The notes beneath the pieces are model-generated. The model made no database searches, was not told the origin of the DNA, and worked only from the letters and a program-made list of their open reading frames with translations. From JBPOFY01 sp051252415 (GTDB lineage Bacteria > Verrucomicrobiota > Verrucomicrobiia > Opitutales > Coraliomargaritaceae), in the NCBI GenBank assembly GCA_051252415.1, contig JBPOGA010000003.1, forward strand, positions 62,001 through 126,000: a stretch of DNA of 64,000 nt, written 5' to 3'. Shown here in pieces: positions 1 to 8,571 of the stretch. Each line of letters begins with the position of its first letter. Position 1 is the stretch's first letter. The position numbers and the translations under genes were made by a program.

Positions 1-325
1 CTACGTTTGCGCCCACTACAGCAGCCATTTGCATCATGTTGATGGTTTGGCCTTCTTGTAGGTTGGTGAAATCAGTTAGTTTACCAGATTTGCTTGTGGA
101 GTTTGTGTTTTTGAGAACTGGAAGCAGTTTTGCGTCGGCTACGATGTATTTGCCGGCGTTCATTGGTGCGCCATTTTCAGTCTTTGTTTGAAGTCCGTTT
201 TGCTTGATGTAGTCCCAAAGCTTCTTGGTGATCTCTGTGCGTGGAAGCTCAGTAGCTCCTAGGAATGCTGCGAGGTCTGCTTTAAGTTTTACAGGTTTGT
301 TGAGTCCTTTTGGTTCGTCTGCCAT
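1..325 (-). CDS. SWIB/MDM2 domain protein (3' part outside window)
   Basis: The minus-strand frame opens with ATG at 325 (MADEPKGLNKPVKL...) and is still open at base 1, so the C-terminus is missing. The first 108 residues contain a SWIB-like fold signature: an LxxFLG element, then ITKKLWDYIKQNGL, then a region reading AGKYIVADAKLLPV. SWIB domains are known from eukaryotic chromatin remodellers and from chlamydial and verrucomicrobial DNA-binding proteins linked to nucleoid structure. The family call is firm; the cellular role is inferred. Too short for the supplied frame list to rely on, so the start was read directly from the sequence. Confidence 0.8.
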   Translation of the reverse strand, partial: MADEPKGLNKPVKLKADLAAFLGATELPRTEITKKLWDYIKQNGLQTKTENGAPMNAGKYIVADAKLLPVLKNTNSTSKSGKLTDFTNLQEGQTINMMQMAAVVGANV

Positions 326-395
326 GATATTTTTGAGTTTGGTTGTTTAGTGAAGGCGGTAGGCCTTGTGTGCGGATGAGTGAAGTGTGCGATTG

Positions 396-830
396 TTAAT
401 CGAGCTTCGCTAAATGGTGGAGTGCGGCGACGTAGCCGTCGAATCCGAGCCCGGAGATCACGCCTATGCAGGCTTCTGCGGTCATCGAATGTTGGCGGAT
501 TTCTTCGCGCTTATATATGTTACTGATATGCACCTCGATTGTCGGGAGATCGCAGCCGGCAAGCGCATCGCGTAGAGCTAGGCTGGTGTGGGTGAGGGCA
601 CCGGGGTTGATGATCAGCCCGAATACTTCAGAGTCAGCATATTCACCGATTTCATCGATGAGGAAGCCTTCGTGGTTAGACTGGTAGAATTGAACCTGCA
701 CGCCTAGAGTCGCAGCTTCATTAGTGAGGAGATTCTCTAAATCCGTGAGAGTTTCATCGCCGTAGATATCTGGCTCGCGCATGCCGAGTCGGTCAAGGTT
801 TGGGCCGTTTAAAATGACGATGCGTTTCAT
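396..830 (-). CDS. aroQ: Type II 3-dehydroquinate dehydratase
   Basis: This 144-residue protein has the normal length for AroQ, the cytoplasmic dodecameric enzyme that dehydrates 3-dehydroquinate to 3-dehydroshikimate (third step of the shikimate pathway). The N-terminus LNGPNLDRLGMREPDIYG carries the catalytic Tyr23. PGALTHTSLALRDAL and EVHISNIYKREE supply the substrate-binding residues and the catalytic His101. The next gene upstream encodes a Nif3-like protein about 100 bases away. The ATG start has no visible ribosome binding site, as with most genes here. pheA at 9.4 kb acts later in the same aromatic pathway. Confidence 0.95.
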   Translation of the reverse strand: MKRIVILNGPNLDRLGMREPDIYGDETLTDLENLLTNEAATLGVQVQFYQSNHEGFLIDEIGEYADSEVFGLIINPGALTHTSLALRDALAGCDLPTIEVHISNIYKREEIRQHSMTAEACIGVISGLGFDGYVAALHHLAKLD

Positions 831-931
831 TAAATAGGATTAAATAGGAGTCAGAGGTTAAGAGTTAGCAGTCAGTATATTTATTGGATAAAGCAGTTAG
901 CGTAGGCTGGCAATGCCCAATAGGGCCTGTT

Positions 932-1690
932 TTAAAGCAAGCAGGGTTGCTCGATAAAGGTATATTCGATGCGAAATCTGGCGGCGACTTCTTTGGCGAG
1001 TGCCTTTACGCCGAAGACTTCGGTCGCATAATGGCCGCATGGATACAGGTTGAGGCCGAGCTCTTGTGCCATGTTGAAATGGTGCTGGCGTAGTTCCCCA
1101 GTGATGAGTGTGTCGATGTTGTTCTTTTTTAATTGAGCAACGGCGCTTTGCCCACTGCCTGTGAGTATCGCGATACGATCAGGTTTGTTGCTGCCGTATT
1201 CGATTGCTTGAAAGGTGCCGGGGAAGATCTCTTTGAGTCTTTCGGTGAGTTCTTCGCGTCCTCCCAGTGGGCCTTTGGCGACCACAGCCATATCGTTGCC
1301 CTCGTAATTAAGGAAAGTTCCGAACTTCTTGAGGTTTAGGGCTTTGGCAAGGAGTGCGTTGTTGCCGATCTCATGATGGCAATCAAGTGGCAGGTGGGCA
1401 CCATAGACGGCGAGGTTACCATCGAGGGCGGTTTTGATCTTTAGACGGTTGTGGCCGGTAATCGGGATGGGAGCATTCCAGAAAAGCCCGTGATGGCAAA
1501 TGAGGAAGTCCACACCTGCTTCGATGGCGGCCTCAAAAGGTTTTTGACCCGCGTCAACGGCTGCGCCGATTTTGGTGACTTTACCGTTATTTTCGATTTG
1601 AAGCCCGTTGTGTGCGCCGTCGAAATCTTTGATTTCTTGTTGGCGGGTGCGAGCATCGCAAAAAGTAATGATTTCTTGGAGCGTTGGCAT
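932..1690 (-). CDS. Nif3-like dinuclear metal centre protein
   Basis: A 252-residue member of the Nif3/YbgI (GTP cyclohydrolase 1 type 2-like) family. Metal ligands are visible in ICHHGLFW near residue 63, in AHLPLDCHHEIGNN near residue 105, and in the C-terminal CGHYATE motif near residue 220. These His/Asp/Glu residues bind a di-metal centre in solved family members. The true substrate is unsettled in the literature, so no reaction is assigned. It is followed by aroQ on the same strand, with no obvious functional link. Confidence 0.9.
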   Translation of the reverse strand: MPTLQEIITFCDARTRQQEIKDFDGAHNGLQIENNGKVTKIGAAVDAGQKPFEAAIEAGVDFLICHHGLFWNAPIPITGHNRLKIKTALDGNLAVYGAHLPLDCHHEIGNNALLAKALNLKKFGTFLNYEGNDMAVVAKGPLGGREELTERLKEIFPGTFQAIEYGSNKPDRIAILTGSGQSAVAQLKKNNIDTLITGELRQHHFNMAQELGLNLYPCGHYATEVFGVKALAKEVAARFRIEYTFIEQPCLL

Positions 1691-1827
1691 AGTCAGTGAT
1701 TTTAACGTCTCTTGTAGAAGTTAGAAGTAAGAACTTAGTGTTAGGAAAAATTATTTCAAAATGAAAAATGACTGATTTATGGCTTCTCACGTCGAACTTC
1801 TGTGTCCTAACTTCTCTCCTTTTCATT

Positions 1828-2622
1828 ATGACTGATTACGAAACACGGTTTAGTGCGATTGCTCGCCTGTATGGGGTGGAAGGGCTCGCCCGTATCAAAG
1901 CGGCGCACATATGTGTGATTGGTTTGGGCGGTGTCGGCTCATGGGTCGTGGAAGCTTTAGCGCGCTCGGGGATTGGTAAGCTCACCATCGTCGATATGGA
2001 TGAGGTGTGTTTGAGTAATGTGAATCGTCAGATCCATGCTCTGAATGAGACGGTCGGACAATCGAAGGCGTCTGTGCTCGCGGAGCGGGTGGCGCAAATT
2101 GCTCCAGAGTGTGAAGTGGTCGTCGAGGAATGTTTTTTTACTCCAGCGACTGCGGACCGGCTGTTGGGTGTGACGTATGATTACGTGGTGGATGCGATTG
2201 ATGGCACCAAGCATAAGTGCTTCCTGATTGCGGAAGGGCGTAGGCGGGGATTGAAGATGATTACTTGCGGTGGTGCAGGTGGTTGTATTGACCCCACGCG
2301 CGTGCGTATTGACGATTTGGCGCGCACGATTAATGATCCATTACTCCTTCAAGTTCGTAAGAAATTGCGCAGTAAATACGGTTATCCGAAGTATAAGCGG
2401 CAGAAGTTTAAGATCGATTGTGTGTATTCTGATGAGTCGCCAGTTTTCCCAAAAGAGGATGGTTCAGTTGCTTGTGAGCGTGAATCGGGCACAGATTATC
2501 GATTGAATTGTGACCAAGGTTTTGGATCGGCAACATATTTGACGGGCACTATTGGATTCTTTCTCGCCGCTGAAGTTGTGAAGCGTATCGCGAAGGTAGA
2601 ATCGAATGAAGAACCTATTTAA
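1828..2622 (+). CDS. tcdA: tRNA threonylcarbamoyladenosine dehydratase (TcdA/CsdL)
   Basis: An E1-like adenylating enzyme of 264 residues that would cyclise t6A to ct6A at tRNA position 37 using ATP. It has the nucleotide-binding GLGGVGSWVVEALARSGIG motif, the DMDEVCLSNVNRQ segment typical of ThiF/MoeB folds, and VVDAIDGTKHK. The frame is open from 1768, but the first 20 residues there (MTDLWLLTSNF...) look like translated leader. The ATG at 1828 (MTDYETRFS) gives the usual family length and was chosen. Confidence 0.9.
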   Translation: MTDYETRFSAIARLYGVEGLARIKAAHICVIGLGGVGSWVVEALARSGIGKLTIVDMDEVCLSNVNRQIHALNETVGQSKASVLAERVAQIAPECEVVVEECFFTPATADRLLGVTYDYVVDAIDGTKHKCFLIAEGRRRGLKMITCGGAGGCIDPTRVRIDDLARTINDPLLLQVRKKLRSKYGYPKYKRQKFKIDCVYSDESPVFPKEDGSVACERESGTDYRLNCDQGFGSATYLTGTIGFFLAAEVVKRIAKVESNEEPI

Positions 2623-2685
2623 GTTGTAAATGGTATGTTAAAACAATTAAGTGCTCATAGCTACACCTTGAAGGCTTGAGTCTTC

Positions 2686-3003
2686 TTGAAATCTCTTACA
2701 CAAAATTCACTCGTGCCTAGCCTTTTAGATAATCCGCAAACTGTAATCTGGTCTCATAGCGACAGTACCGCTGACTTTTTTGAGCTGCCGACTGAAGGCG
2801 CACAAATGCACGAGGCACTCGGTTGGCTACTTCAGCATTATAAGAGTGCAAAGTTGTGGATTGGTTTAGAGTCCGAAGATGGTGTGGAGCTATTTGTGAC
2901 CTGTACGCCTTCGCGCAAAGAAGAGGTGGTTAATTTGCTGCAAGTTTTTGACGAAGAATTTTCGATCTTCGAAGCAGAGCCAGCTGCTGCTGTCGGCGAA
3001 TAG
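2686..3003 (+). CDS. Conserved-looking small protein of unknown function
   Basis: A 105-residue acidic, globular-looking frame with no signal peptide or membrane span. It sits 63 bases downstream of tcdA on the same strand. No ATG is available near the 5' end: only TTG at 2686 or GTG at 2713 can start it, because an in-frame stop lies at 2677. I do not recognise the family. Codon use resembles neighbouring genes, and the frame ends before a repeat-rich gap, which favours a real gene over chance. Confidence 0.6.
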   Translation: MKSLTQNSLVPSLLDNPQTVIWSHSDSTADFFELPTEGAQMHEALGWLLQHYKSAKLWIGLESEDGVELFVTCTPSRKEEVVNLLQVFDEEFSIFEAEPAAAVGE

Positions 3004-3682
3004 GCTTCTTGTTGACGTCTTGGTAGCGCAGGCGTGTCTCGCCCTTCGACGAGCTCAGGGCCTTGAGCCTGTCGAAACGGCGCCGCACGAAAGTTCGCAA
3101 GGCCTCGCAAGCTTCTATGCGCACCGAGACCTCGTCTTCGCTCTACGAGCTACGCCGGACGCAGCGGTGCCGCGCTACCCTTAAGCTCAGTCGATCAATC
3201 ATTTTTCGACAAGGTATAAGCTGCTTAGACGTGGTCGACGAACCACCTCCTCGGCTTCGCCAAATCTCTCTCTCTCTCTCTCTCTTCTTCCGGAGCCTCA
3301 GCGTCCTCTGCGAACTCAAGCGACCTGCTCGGCGTAGCTCATAGAGCGAAGACGGGAGCGGGCGGTTTAATATACGTATCTAAAGCCCAGCCTGCAGCAT
3401 CCCAGACTTGTGTATAAGGTTATGCTTAACCAAGGAGGAGAGCTTGAAGTTCGTATTTAAGTGGCTCTGCTGATCAGCTATAACAGTTCGCTTGTGGCTT
3501 CAGGTCGTGCCATTGCTTCGCCATCTTCACTCTGTTTCGTCGGCGCGTCTCACGCCGCAATTTCATTCTGAACGTTTTGATCCATCGTGCCATTCGAGAT
3601 CCGTCTTCGCTCTCTAAGCTACGCCGAGACGCTGCGGACCTATGCTACCACGCCAAACCTTATTCAACTTGGTATTCGAGAC
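3004..3682. repeat. Repeat-filled intergenic region
   Basis: About 680 bases without a convincing gene. At 3022-3042 is a GGTAGCGCAGGCGTGTC element that also occurs near 24974. At 3042-3076 is a hairpin built from CCCTTCGACGAGCTCAGGG and its near-complement. CTTCGCTCTACGAGCTACGCCG near 3137 recurs inverted near 3333 and in variant form near 3606. A (TC)10 run lies at 3265-3284. Near 3647-3677 is a sequence shared with 62187-62217. The many short open frames here are not conserved-looking. Confidence 0.7.
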
Positions 3683-3714
3683 AAAAAAAACGCCGGAGCG
3701 ATTAGGCTCCGGCG
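3683..3714 (-). terminator. Rho-independent terminator of the lipoprotein operon
   Basis: A perfect 9-bp stem (CGCCGGAGC at 3691-3699 with GCTCCGGCG at 3706-3714) with a 6-base loop. Read on the minus strand it is followed by a run of eight T. It lies 24 bases downstream of the stop of the small lipoprotein gene. Confidence 0.9.
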
Positions 3715-3737
3715 TAGTCAAAGTTGTATGTGTTGGC

Positions 3738-3896
3738 TTAACGAAAACCGCTACCGCCGAAGCCAGGTGCGCCACGTTCCCAGTCGGCTGGTCGACTCCA
3801 CGGAACGGATGTGTCGTCGACGTCACTGTCAAAGCAACCCGTTAACGCGAGTGTGCTGATGAATAGTGCGAGAAATAGGAAGGTGCGTTTGAACAT
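3738..3896 (-). CDS. Small lipoprotein, 52 residues
   Basis: Read directly from the sequence. ATG at 3896 begins MFKRTFLFLALFISTLALTG, a signal peptide with a lipobox whose modified Cys is residue 21. The mature part is only about 32 residues, acidic at first (FDSDVDDTS) and then VPWSRPADWERGAPGFGGSG. The gene starts 20 bases after the coiled-coil membrane protein gene and ends just before a strong terminator, so the two are probably co-transcribed. The lipobox, the spacing and the terminator support a real gene. The PWSRP-xxWE pattern feels familiar from short verrucomicrobial lipoproteins, but I cannot verify that. Confidence 0.8.
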   Translation of the reverse strand: MFKRTFLFLALFISTLALTGCFDSDVDDTSVPWSRPADWERGAPGFGGSGFR

Positions 3897-3916
3897 AAGC
3901 TTTTTAAAGCTGTGAA

Positions 3917-4765
3917 CTATCGAAGGAGATCTACTGATGTGCCGACTGTCAGCGCACGAGTTTTGGTGCCCGAGAGGATGTTCGCAACTGCGAAGCCATT
4001 GCTGACGCTAGTGATTTGAATATTACCGACTGCTTTCAAATCTTTAACGAGTTTGATTTCTTGGCCTGGGGCCAGTGCCAACTCTGGAGATGCTTTTAGA
4101 ATAATGATACCATTGCTTGAATCTAGGGCTTCAATTGTTGTGGATTGCCCAATGGAGGCTGGGGCGACTGCTGCTGTCGTGCCGCTGTTCATTTGATAGC
4201 TGCTGGCTGTCATCGAAGCTGCTGCGTTGTTAAGTGGTGACCCACTCTGCATGCCGCCTGCATTGACTGCATGTGCTTTTTTCTCCGCCTTTAAATCTGA
4301 TTCTAATTGTTTGTTTGCCTTCTCGAGTTCGGCGATGCGCTCATTGAGTTGTGCAATTTCGCCTTCTTTACTCGCAGCAGCAAGTTCTTGTTCGCTGGCG
4401 ACGAGTTCGGTGCGTAAACGTTTTGCTGTGTCAGTTAGCGTCTCAATTTGATTTTTGGCTTCACGTAGCTGTTGCTGTGTGCTCGTGACTTCTTGTTTCG
4501 CAGTATACATTTCCGAACGCATCGCCTCTAGGTTGCGCTTCACTTCGGCATGTGCCTCACGCTCACTACCCAAATTAGATTCTAAAGATGTAATTTGAGT
4601 ATTGGCAGTTTCAAGTTCAGTGCGAACCGCTTGAGTCGTGCTTTGGGCGCTTTCAAGCTGCGCTTGCTTTTCCTTTAGTTTACCTTGGGAGATAAAAAAG
4701 AGTGCTGCAGATACAATCGCCGCGATGATCGCTACGATACGGAGAATGGATGAGAGGGATTTCAT
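3917..4765 (-). CDS. Membrane-anchored coiled-coil protein
   Basis: A 282-residue protein. One N-terminal membrane span (residues about 7-26) is followed by a long coiled coil (about 28-160) rich in Glu, Gln, Lys and Ala. A low-complexity Ser/Asn/Ala linker leads to a compact C-terminal domain of about 75 residues containing NGIIILKASPELALAPGQEI and a final VGTSVDLLR. The shape suggests a periplasmic protein tethered to the inner membrane, possibly structural. It is not a member of a family I can name. It precedes the 52-residue lipoprotein gene by 20 bases. Confidence 0.75.
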   Translation of the reverse strand: MKSLSSILRIVAIIAAIVSAALFFISQGKLKEKQAQLESAQSTTQAVRTELETANTQITSLESNLGSEREAHAEVKRNLEAMRSEMYTAKQEVTSTQQQLREAKNQIETLTDTAKRLRTELVASEQELAAASKEGEIAQLNERIAELEKANKQLESDLKAEKKAHAVNAGGMQSGSPLNNAAASMTASSYQMNSGTTAAVAPASIGQSTTIEALDSSNGIIILKASPELALAPGQEIKLVKDLKAVGNIQITSVSNGFAVANILSGTKTRALTVGTSVDLLR

Positions 4766-4799
4766 TTGGATTCTTTTTGGGGTGTTGCTAACTGGACTG

Positions 4800-6374
4800 C
4801 TAGTTTATTGAGAATGCTGTTTCGTGGATGGCATCTGTTTGAGATGCGCTAACCCCACGGTTGTTTGCCGCTAGGCGTAAGAGTAACTTAAAGATTAGTT
4901 CTGTCTGCGCTTCAAGGCCTAACTTAGCTGCAATTGCTTCTGCTGTTAAAGCCTCTCCATTACTATCTTTTAGGGCAGTAAGAGTCTTTTGCTCTAGTTC
5001 CAGAACGGCTGCGGCTGCTTTCTTGCCTGCTTCCACGCCTGGTTGATGGTAGGCATTGATGTTTACGAGTGATGCGTAGAGGCCAACTGCGCGCTCAAAA
5101 AGGGCGATGAGCTGGCCGATTGCCTCTGGTGTGACTTCTTTAATCGTGATGGTAACCGACTGGCGGCCGTTTTCGTAAAGGGCGTCGCGTGTGCCAAGAT
5201 AGAAGCCTTGTAGGAAATCACCTGTTGTGGTGCCTGCTTCGACTTCGATCGAGTCACCTGAGCGATCCTTGAGCACTTCGATGAATGTTATGAAGAAGTT
5301 GTGCACGCCCTCACGCAATTGCTGGACGTAGGCATGTTGGTCGGTCGAACCTTTGTTGCCATAAACGGCGATACCTTGGCAGACCTTGTTGCCATCCAGG
5401 TCGAGCTCTTTACCGAGCGACTCCATGACAAGCTGTTGCAGATACTTGGAGAAAAGCATGAGGCGGTCCTTGTAGGGGAGGACGACCATGTCCTTTGCAC
5501 CCACGCCGTCAGTGGCGAAGTGCCACATGAGTGCGAGTAGGGCTGCGGGGTTCTTGGCAGTCTCATTGGTGCGTGTCGCGACATCCATAGCAGCTGCGCC
5601 AGCGAGCATGCGGTCGATGTCGAGGCCTTGAAGCGCTGCAGGAAGGAGCCCCACTGCAGCGAGTTCGGATGTGCGGCCACCGACCCAATCCCACATCGGC
5701 AGGCGAGTGAGCCAGTTTTCACTGACGGCTACTTTGTCGAGTTTTGAGTCGAGTCCTGTGACGGCGATCGCGTGTTTCGCGAAGTCAAGGCCAGCGGCCT
5801 TGTAGGCAGATTGTGCTTCGAGCATGCCGTTGCGTGTTTCTGCGGTGCCGCCAGATTTAGAAATGACAACAGATAGGGTTTGTCCGAGTTGGCCGTCAAG
5901 TGCCGCGAGGGTGCGGTCCATGCCATCGGGGTCCGTGTTGTCGAAGAAGAAGAGCTTCATCTTATCCGCTTTCGGGCAACCGAGTGCATCCGCTACGAAT
6001 TGAGGCCCGAGTGCGGAACCACCAATGCCGATGATGAGGCAGTTCACGAAGTTGCCGCTCGCTCCTTTGGTCGTGCCGTTATGCACGTCGGCGGCGATTT
6101 GCTTCATATCGGCGAGGCACTTTTCAATCTCAGCAGTCAACTCAGGTTGAGGTGCGAGTGCCGCATTGCGCAACCAGTAGTGACCGACCATACGGCCTTC
6201 ATCTGGGTTGGAGATCGCGCCAGCTTCGAGTTCTTGCATCGCAGTGAACGCGGCTTGCATCTTCGGCTCCATCGAACTGAGGAAGTCATCGCCGAAGTCG
6301 ATGCGGCTGATGTCGATCGCGAAATCGAGCTCGTTGATGTTCAGGTAGTTTTGTTTGAAGCGGTTCCAGGACAT
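4800..6374 (-). CDS. pgi: Glucose-6-phosphate isomerase
   Basis: A 524-residue cytoplasmic enzyme converting glucose 6-phosphate and fructose 6-phosphate. Phosphate-binding and catalytic motifs are clear: IGIGGSALGPQFVADAL, VVISKSGGTAETRNGM, DWVGGRTSELAAVGLLPAAL and GNKGSTDQHAYVQQLREG. Length fits the shorter bacterial form. It lies 34 bases upstream of the coiled-coil gene on the same strand and may be transcribed with it. The 5' side faces a tandem repeat. Confidence 0.95.
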   Translation of the reverse strand: MSWNRFKQNYLNINELDFAIDISRIDFGDDFLSSMEPKMQAAFTAMQELEAGAISNPDEGRMVGHYWLRNAALAPQPELTAEIEKCLADMKQIAADVHNGTTKGASGNFVNCLIIGIGGSALGPQFVADALGCPKADKMKLFFFDNTDPDGMDRTLAALDGQLGQTLSVVISKSGGTAETRNGMLEAQSAYKAAGLDFAKHAIAVTGLDSKLDKVAVSENWLTRLPMWDWVGGRTSELAAVGLLPAALQGLDIDRMLAGAAAMDVATRTNETAKNPAALLALMWHFATDGVGAKDMVVLPYKDRLMLFSKYLQQLVMESLGKELDLDGNKVCQGIAVYGNKGSTDQHAYVQQLREGVHNFFITFIEVLKDRSGDSIEVEAGTTTGDFLQGFYLGTRDALYENGRQSVTITIKEVTPEAIGQLIALFERAVGLYASLVNINAYHQPGVEAGKKAAAAVLELEQKTLTALKDSNGEALTAEAIAAKLGLEAQTELIFKLLLRLAANNRGVSASQTDAIHETAFSIN

Positions 6375-6390
6375 AATGTTTAGAATTAAG

Positions 6391-6589
6391 AATTAAGACG
6401 GAGCGCGAGTAGCGCGGAGATGGTGAACCGTCTGCGGTTTGCCCCGAAGGGGTGACTGAAGTGGGTGCCCTTTAGGGCGACTGAAAGAACAATTAAGACG
6501 GAGCGCAAGTAGCGCGGAGATGGTGAACCGTCTGCGGTTTGCCCCGAAGGGGTGACTGAAGCGGGTGCCCTTTAGGGCGATGAAAGAAC
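6391..6589. repeat. Two tandem copies of a 100-bp unit
   Basis: The unit beginning AATTAAGACGGAGCGC starts at 6391 and again at 6491. The copies differ at only a few positions (for example one missing C near the end of copy 2). Each contains two small palindromes, CCCCGAAGGGG and GCCCTTTAGGGC. The array lies between ilvD and pgi, so it sits in the pgi leader. The rest of this 339-base gap (6590-6713) shows no gene. Confidence 0.95.
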
Positions 6590-6713
6590 AAGTTAGAATG
6601 AGGATAGTGTGAACACCGAACGTTGAACGTCCAACTTTGAATGTAGGAATGATATGATGAAAACTCATCGCTCTTATATGCAAAATTCAGTGTTCGAAGT
6701 TCAACGCGTGTGG

Positions 6714-8429
6714 CTAATCGATCTTGTCGGTGACGGCTCCGAATGATGCAGAAGCTACGGTGGCGGCGTATTTCCCGAGCACGCCGCGCTTTGCGCCAGC
6801 GCCAGTTGGCTTGAATGCCGCCATGCGAGCGTTGTATTCCGCGTCGTCGATGAGGACATCGATGGTGTTTTTTACGGCGTCGATTTCGATGATGTCGCCT
6901 GTTTTTACGATGCCGATAGGGCCGCCGTTGGCAGCTTCGGGGGTGATGTGGCCGACGTCGAAACCATGGCTGCCGCCAGAGAAACGACCGTCTGTGATAA
7001 GTGCCACGTCTTGAATCAAGCCGCGTCCAGCAACCGCACTGGTCGGTGAAAGCATTTCGCGCATGCCTGGGCCGCCGACAGGGCCTTCGTTGCGGATGAC
7101 CACGACGTCGCCTTTGACCACGTCGCCACGAAGGATACCGATGAGGGCTTCCTCTTCGCCTTCGTAAACTTTGGCTGTGCCTTTGAAATTGAGGCCTTCT
7201 TTACCAGTGATTTTTCCGACGGCGCCTTCCGGGGCGAGATTGCCGCGGAGGATTCGCAGGTGAGTCGTCTCTTTGATCGGTTGATCGAATGGGCGAATAA
7301 TGTCCTGCTCGTCAGGGTATCTGGCGTAGGGTTGCACGTCTTTGAGAGATTCCGCAACGGTTTGACCTGTCACGGTCAGGCAGTCGCCGTGTAGCATGCC
7401 GCGGTCGAGGAGCATTTTCATCATCGGGCGGATGCCGCCGATGCGGATGAGGTGGCTCATGTTGTATTTGCCGAAAGGCTTGAGGTCGGCGAGTAGCGGC
7501 ACGCGCTCACCGATTTCCTTAAAGTCGTCGATGCTGAGCTCGACTTCTGCTGAGTGTGCGATCGCGAGGAGGTGGAGGATCAAGTTCGTGGATCCGCCAA
7601 GTGCCAAACAAGTGGTGATGGCATTTTCAAAGGCCTTACGCGTCATGATGTCGCGCGGCTTGAGATCTTTTTCAAGGAGCTTGAGCACCGCTGCACCCGC
7701 CATTTCACAGTCCTTACGCTTCGGTTCGCCAATCGCGACTTGCGCGCTACTGCCAGGGAGGCTCATGCCGAGTGCTTCGATTGCACTGGCCATGGTGTTA
7801 GCTGTATACATGCCGCCGCAGGAGCCTGCTCCAGGGATGGCGTGCTTTTCGACTTCTTTAAGCTCTTCGTCGGTGAGCTCGCCTTTGGCATGTTTGCCCA
7901 CTGCCTCGAAGACGGAAACGATATCCATTGGATTGCGCTGCTCTTCTTGGTCGTGTGGCATAAGGCCGGGGAGAATCGTGCCGCCATATACGAAAACCGC
8001 CGGGCGATTGAGGCGGGCGAGGGCGATCATGCAACCGGGCATGTTTTTGTCACAGCCACCGATCGCGACGAGCCCGTCGAAGCCTTCGGCTGCAGTCACT
8101 GTCTCGATGGAATCTGCGATGACATCTCGAGAGACGAGACTGTAGCGCATGCCCTTGGTTCCCATGCTGATACCATCGGAAACGGTGATGGTGCTGAAAT
8201 TGACTGCCTTGCCGCCTGCAGCGTTGACGCCTGTAGTGGCATGCTCAGCGAGCTCGCCGAGGTGCATATTGCAAGGAGTCAAGTCGCTGGGTGAGCCTAC
8301 GATGCCGATTTGCGGCTTTTTAAAGTCAGCGTCTTCAAAACCGACGGCGCGGAGCATGGATCGAGCGGGTGCGCGATCGGTGCCGTCAACGACGATTGAG
8401 GAGTGTGGGCGTGTGTTTGTGTCAGCCAT
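6714..8429 (-). CDS. ilvD: Dihydroxy-acid dehydratase
   Basis: A 571-residue iron-sulphur enzyme that dehydrates dihydroxy-isovalerate and dihydroxy-methylvalerate in valine and isoleucine synthesis. Cluster ligands appear in DLTPCNMHLGELAEHA (Cys53), GGCDKNMPGCMIALARL and GSCGGMYTANTMASAIEALG. The C-terminal GRFSGGSHGFDVGHITPEAA is diagnostic. It is full length and stands alone; no other branched-chain genes are nearby. Confidence 0.95.
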   Translation of the reverse strand: MADTNTRPHSSIVVDGTDRAPARSMLRAVGFEDADFKKPQIGIVGSPSDLTPCNMHLGELAEHATTGVNAAGGKAVNFSTITVSDGISMGTKGMRYSLVSRDVIADSIETVTAAEGFDGLVAIGGCDKNMPGCMIALARLNRPAVFVYGGTILPGLMPHDQEEQRNPMDIVSVFEAVGKHAKGELTDEELKEVEKHAIPGAGSCGGMYTANTMASAIEALGMSLPGSSAQVAIGEPKRKDCEMAGAAVLKLLEKDLKPRDIMTRKAFENAITTCLALGGSTNLILHLLAIAHSAEVELSIDDFKEIGERVPLLADLKPFGKYNMSHLIRIGGIRPMMKMLLDRGMLHGDCLTVTGQTVAESLKDVQPYARYPDEQDIIRPFDQPIKETTHLRILRGNLAPEGAVGKITGKEGLNFKGTAKVYEGEEEALIGILRGDVVKGDVVVIRNEGPVGGPGMREMLSPTSAVAGRGLIQDVALITDGRFSGGSHGFDVGHITPEAANGGPIGIVKTGDIIEIDAVKNTIDVLIDDAEYNARMAAFKPTGAGAKRGVLGKYAATVASASFGAVTDKID

Positions 8430-8571
8430 GATTGTATAAATTGATTAAAATGTGTGTTTCTAGTCTTTCTCGTTGCAGAAAAGCGAGGATTTCAATCAAT
8501 AGCGGGGGGCTCGACAATACCCTTTTTACTATTCAAGTCCTTATATATCCATTTTATTGCCATTATAACCT

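Noticed and set aside
3063..3859. Several plus-strand frames of 60-93 residues
   Set aside because: They lie in repeats or opposite the small lipoprotein gene and its terminator; Arg/Ser-rich with no conserved look.
5880..6383. Plus-strand frame opposite pgi
   Set aside because: Shadow of the well-supported glucose-6-phosphate isomerase gene.
7396..8294. Two long plus-strand frames opposite ilvD (about 245 residues each)
   Set aside because: They are antisense shadows of a clear, full-length ilvD; composition is Arg/Ser- or Cys/His-rich and matches no family.
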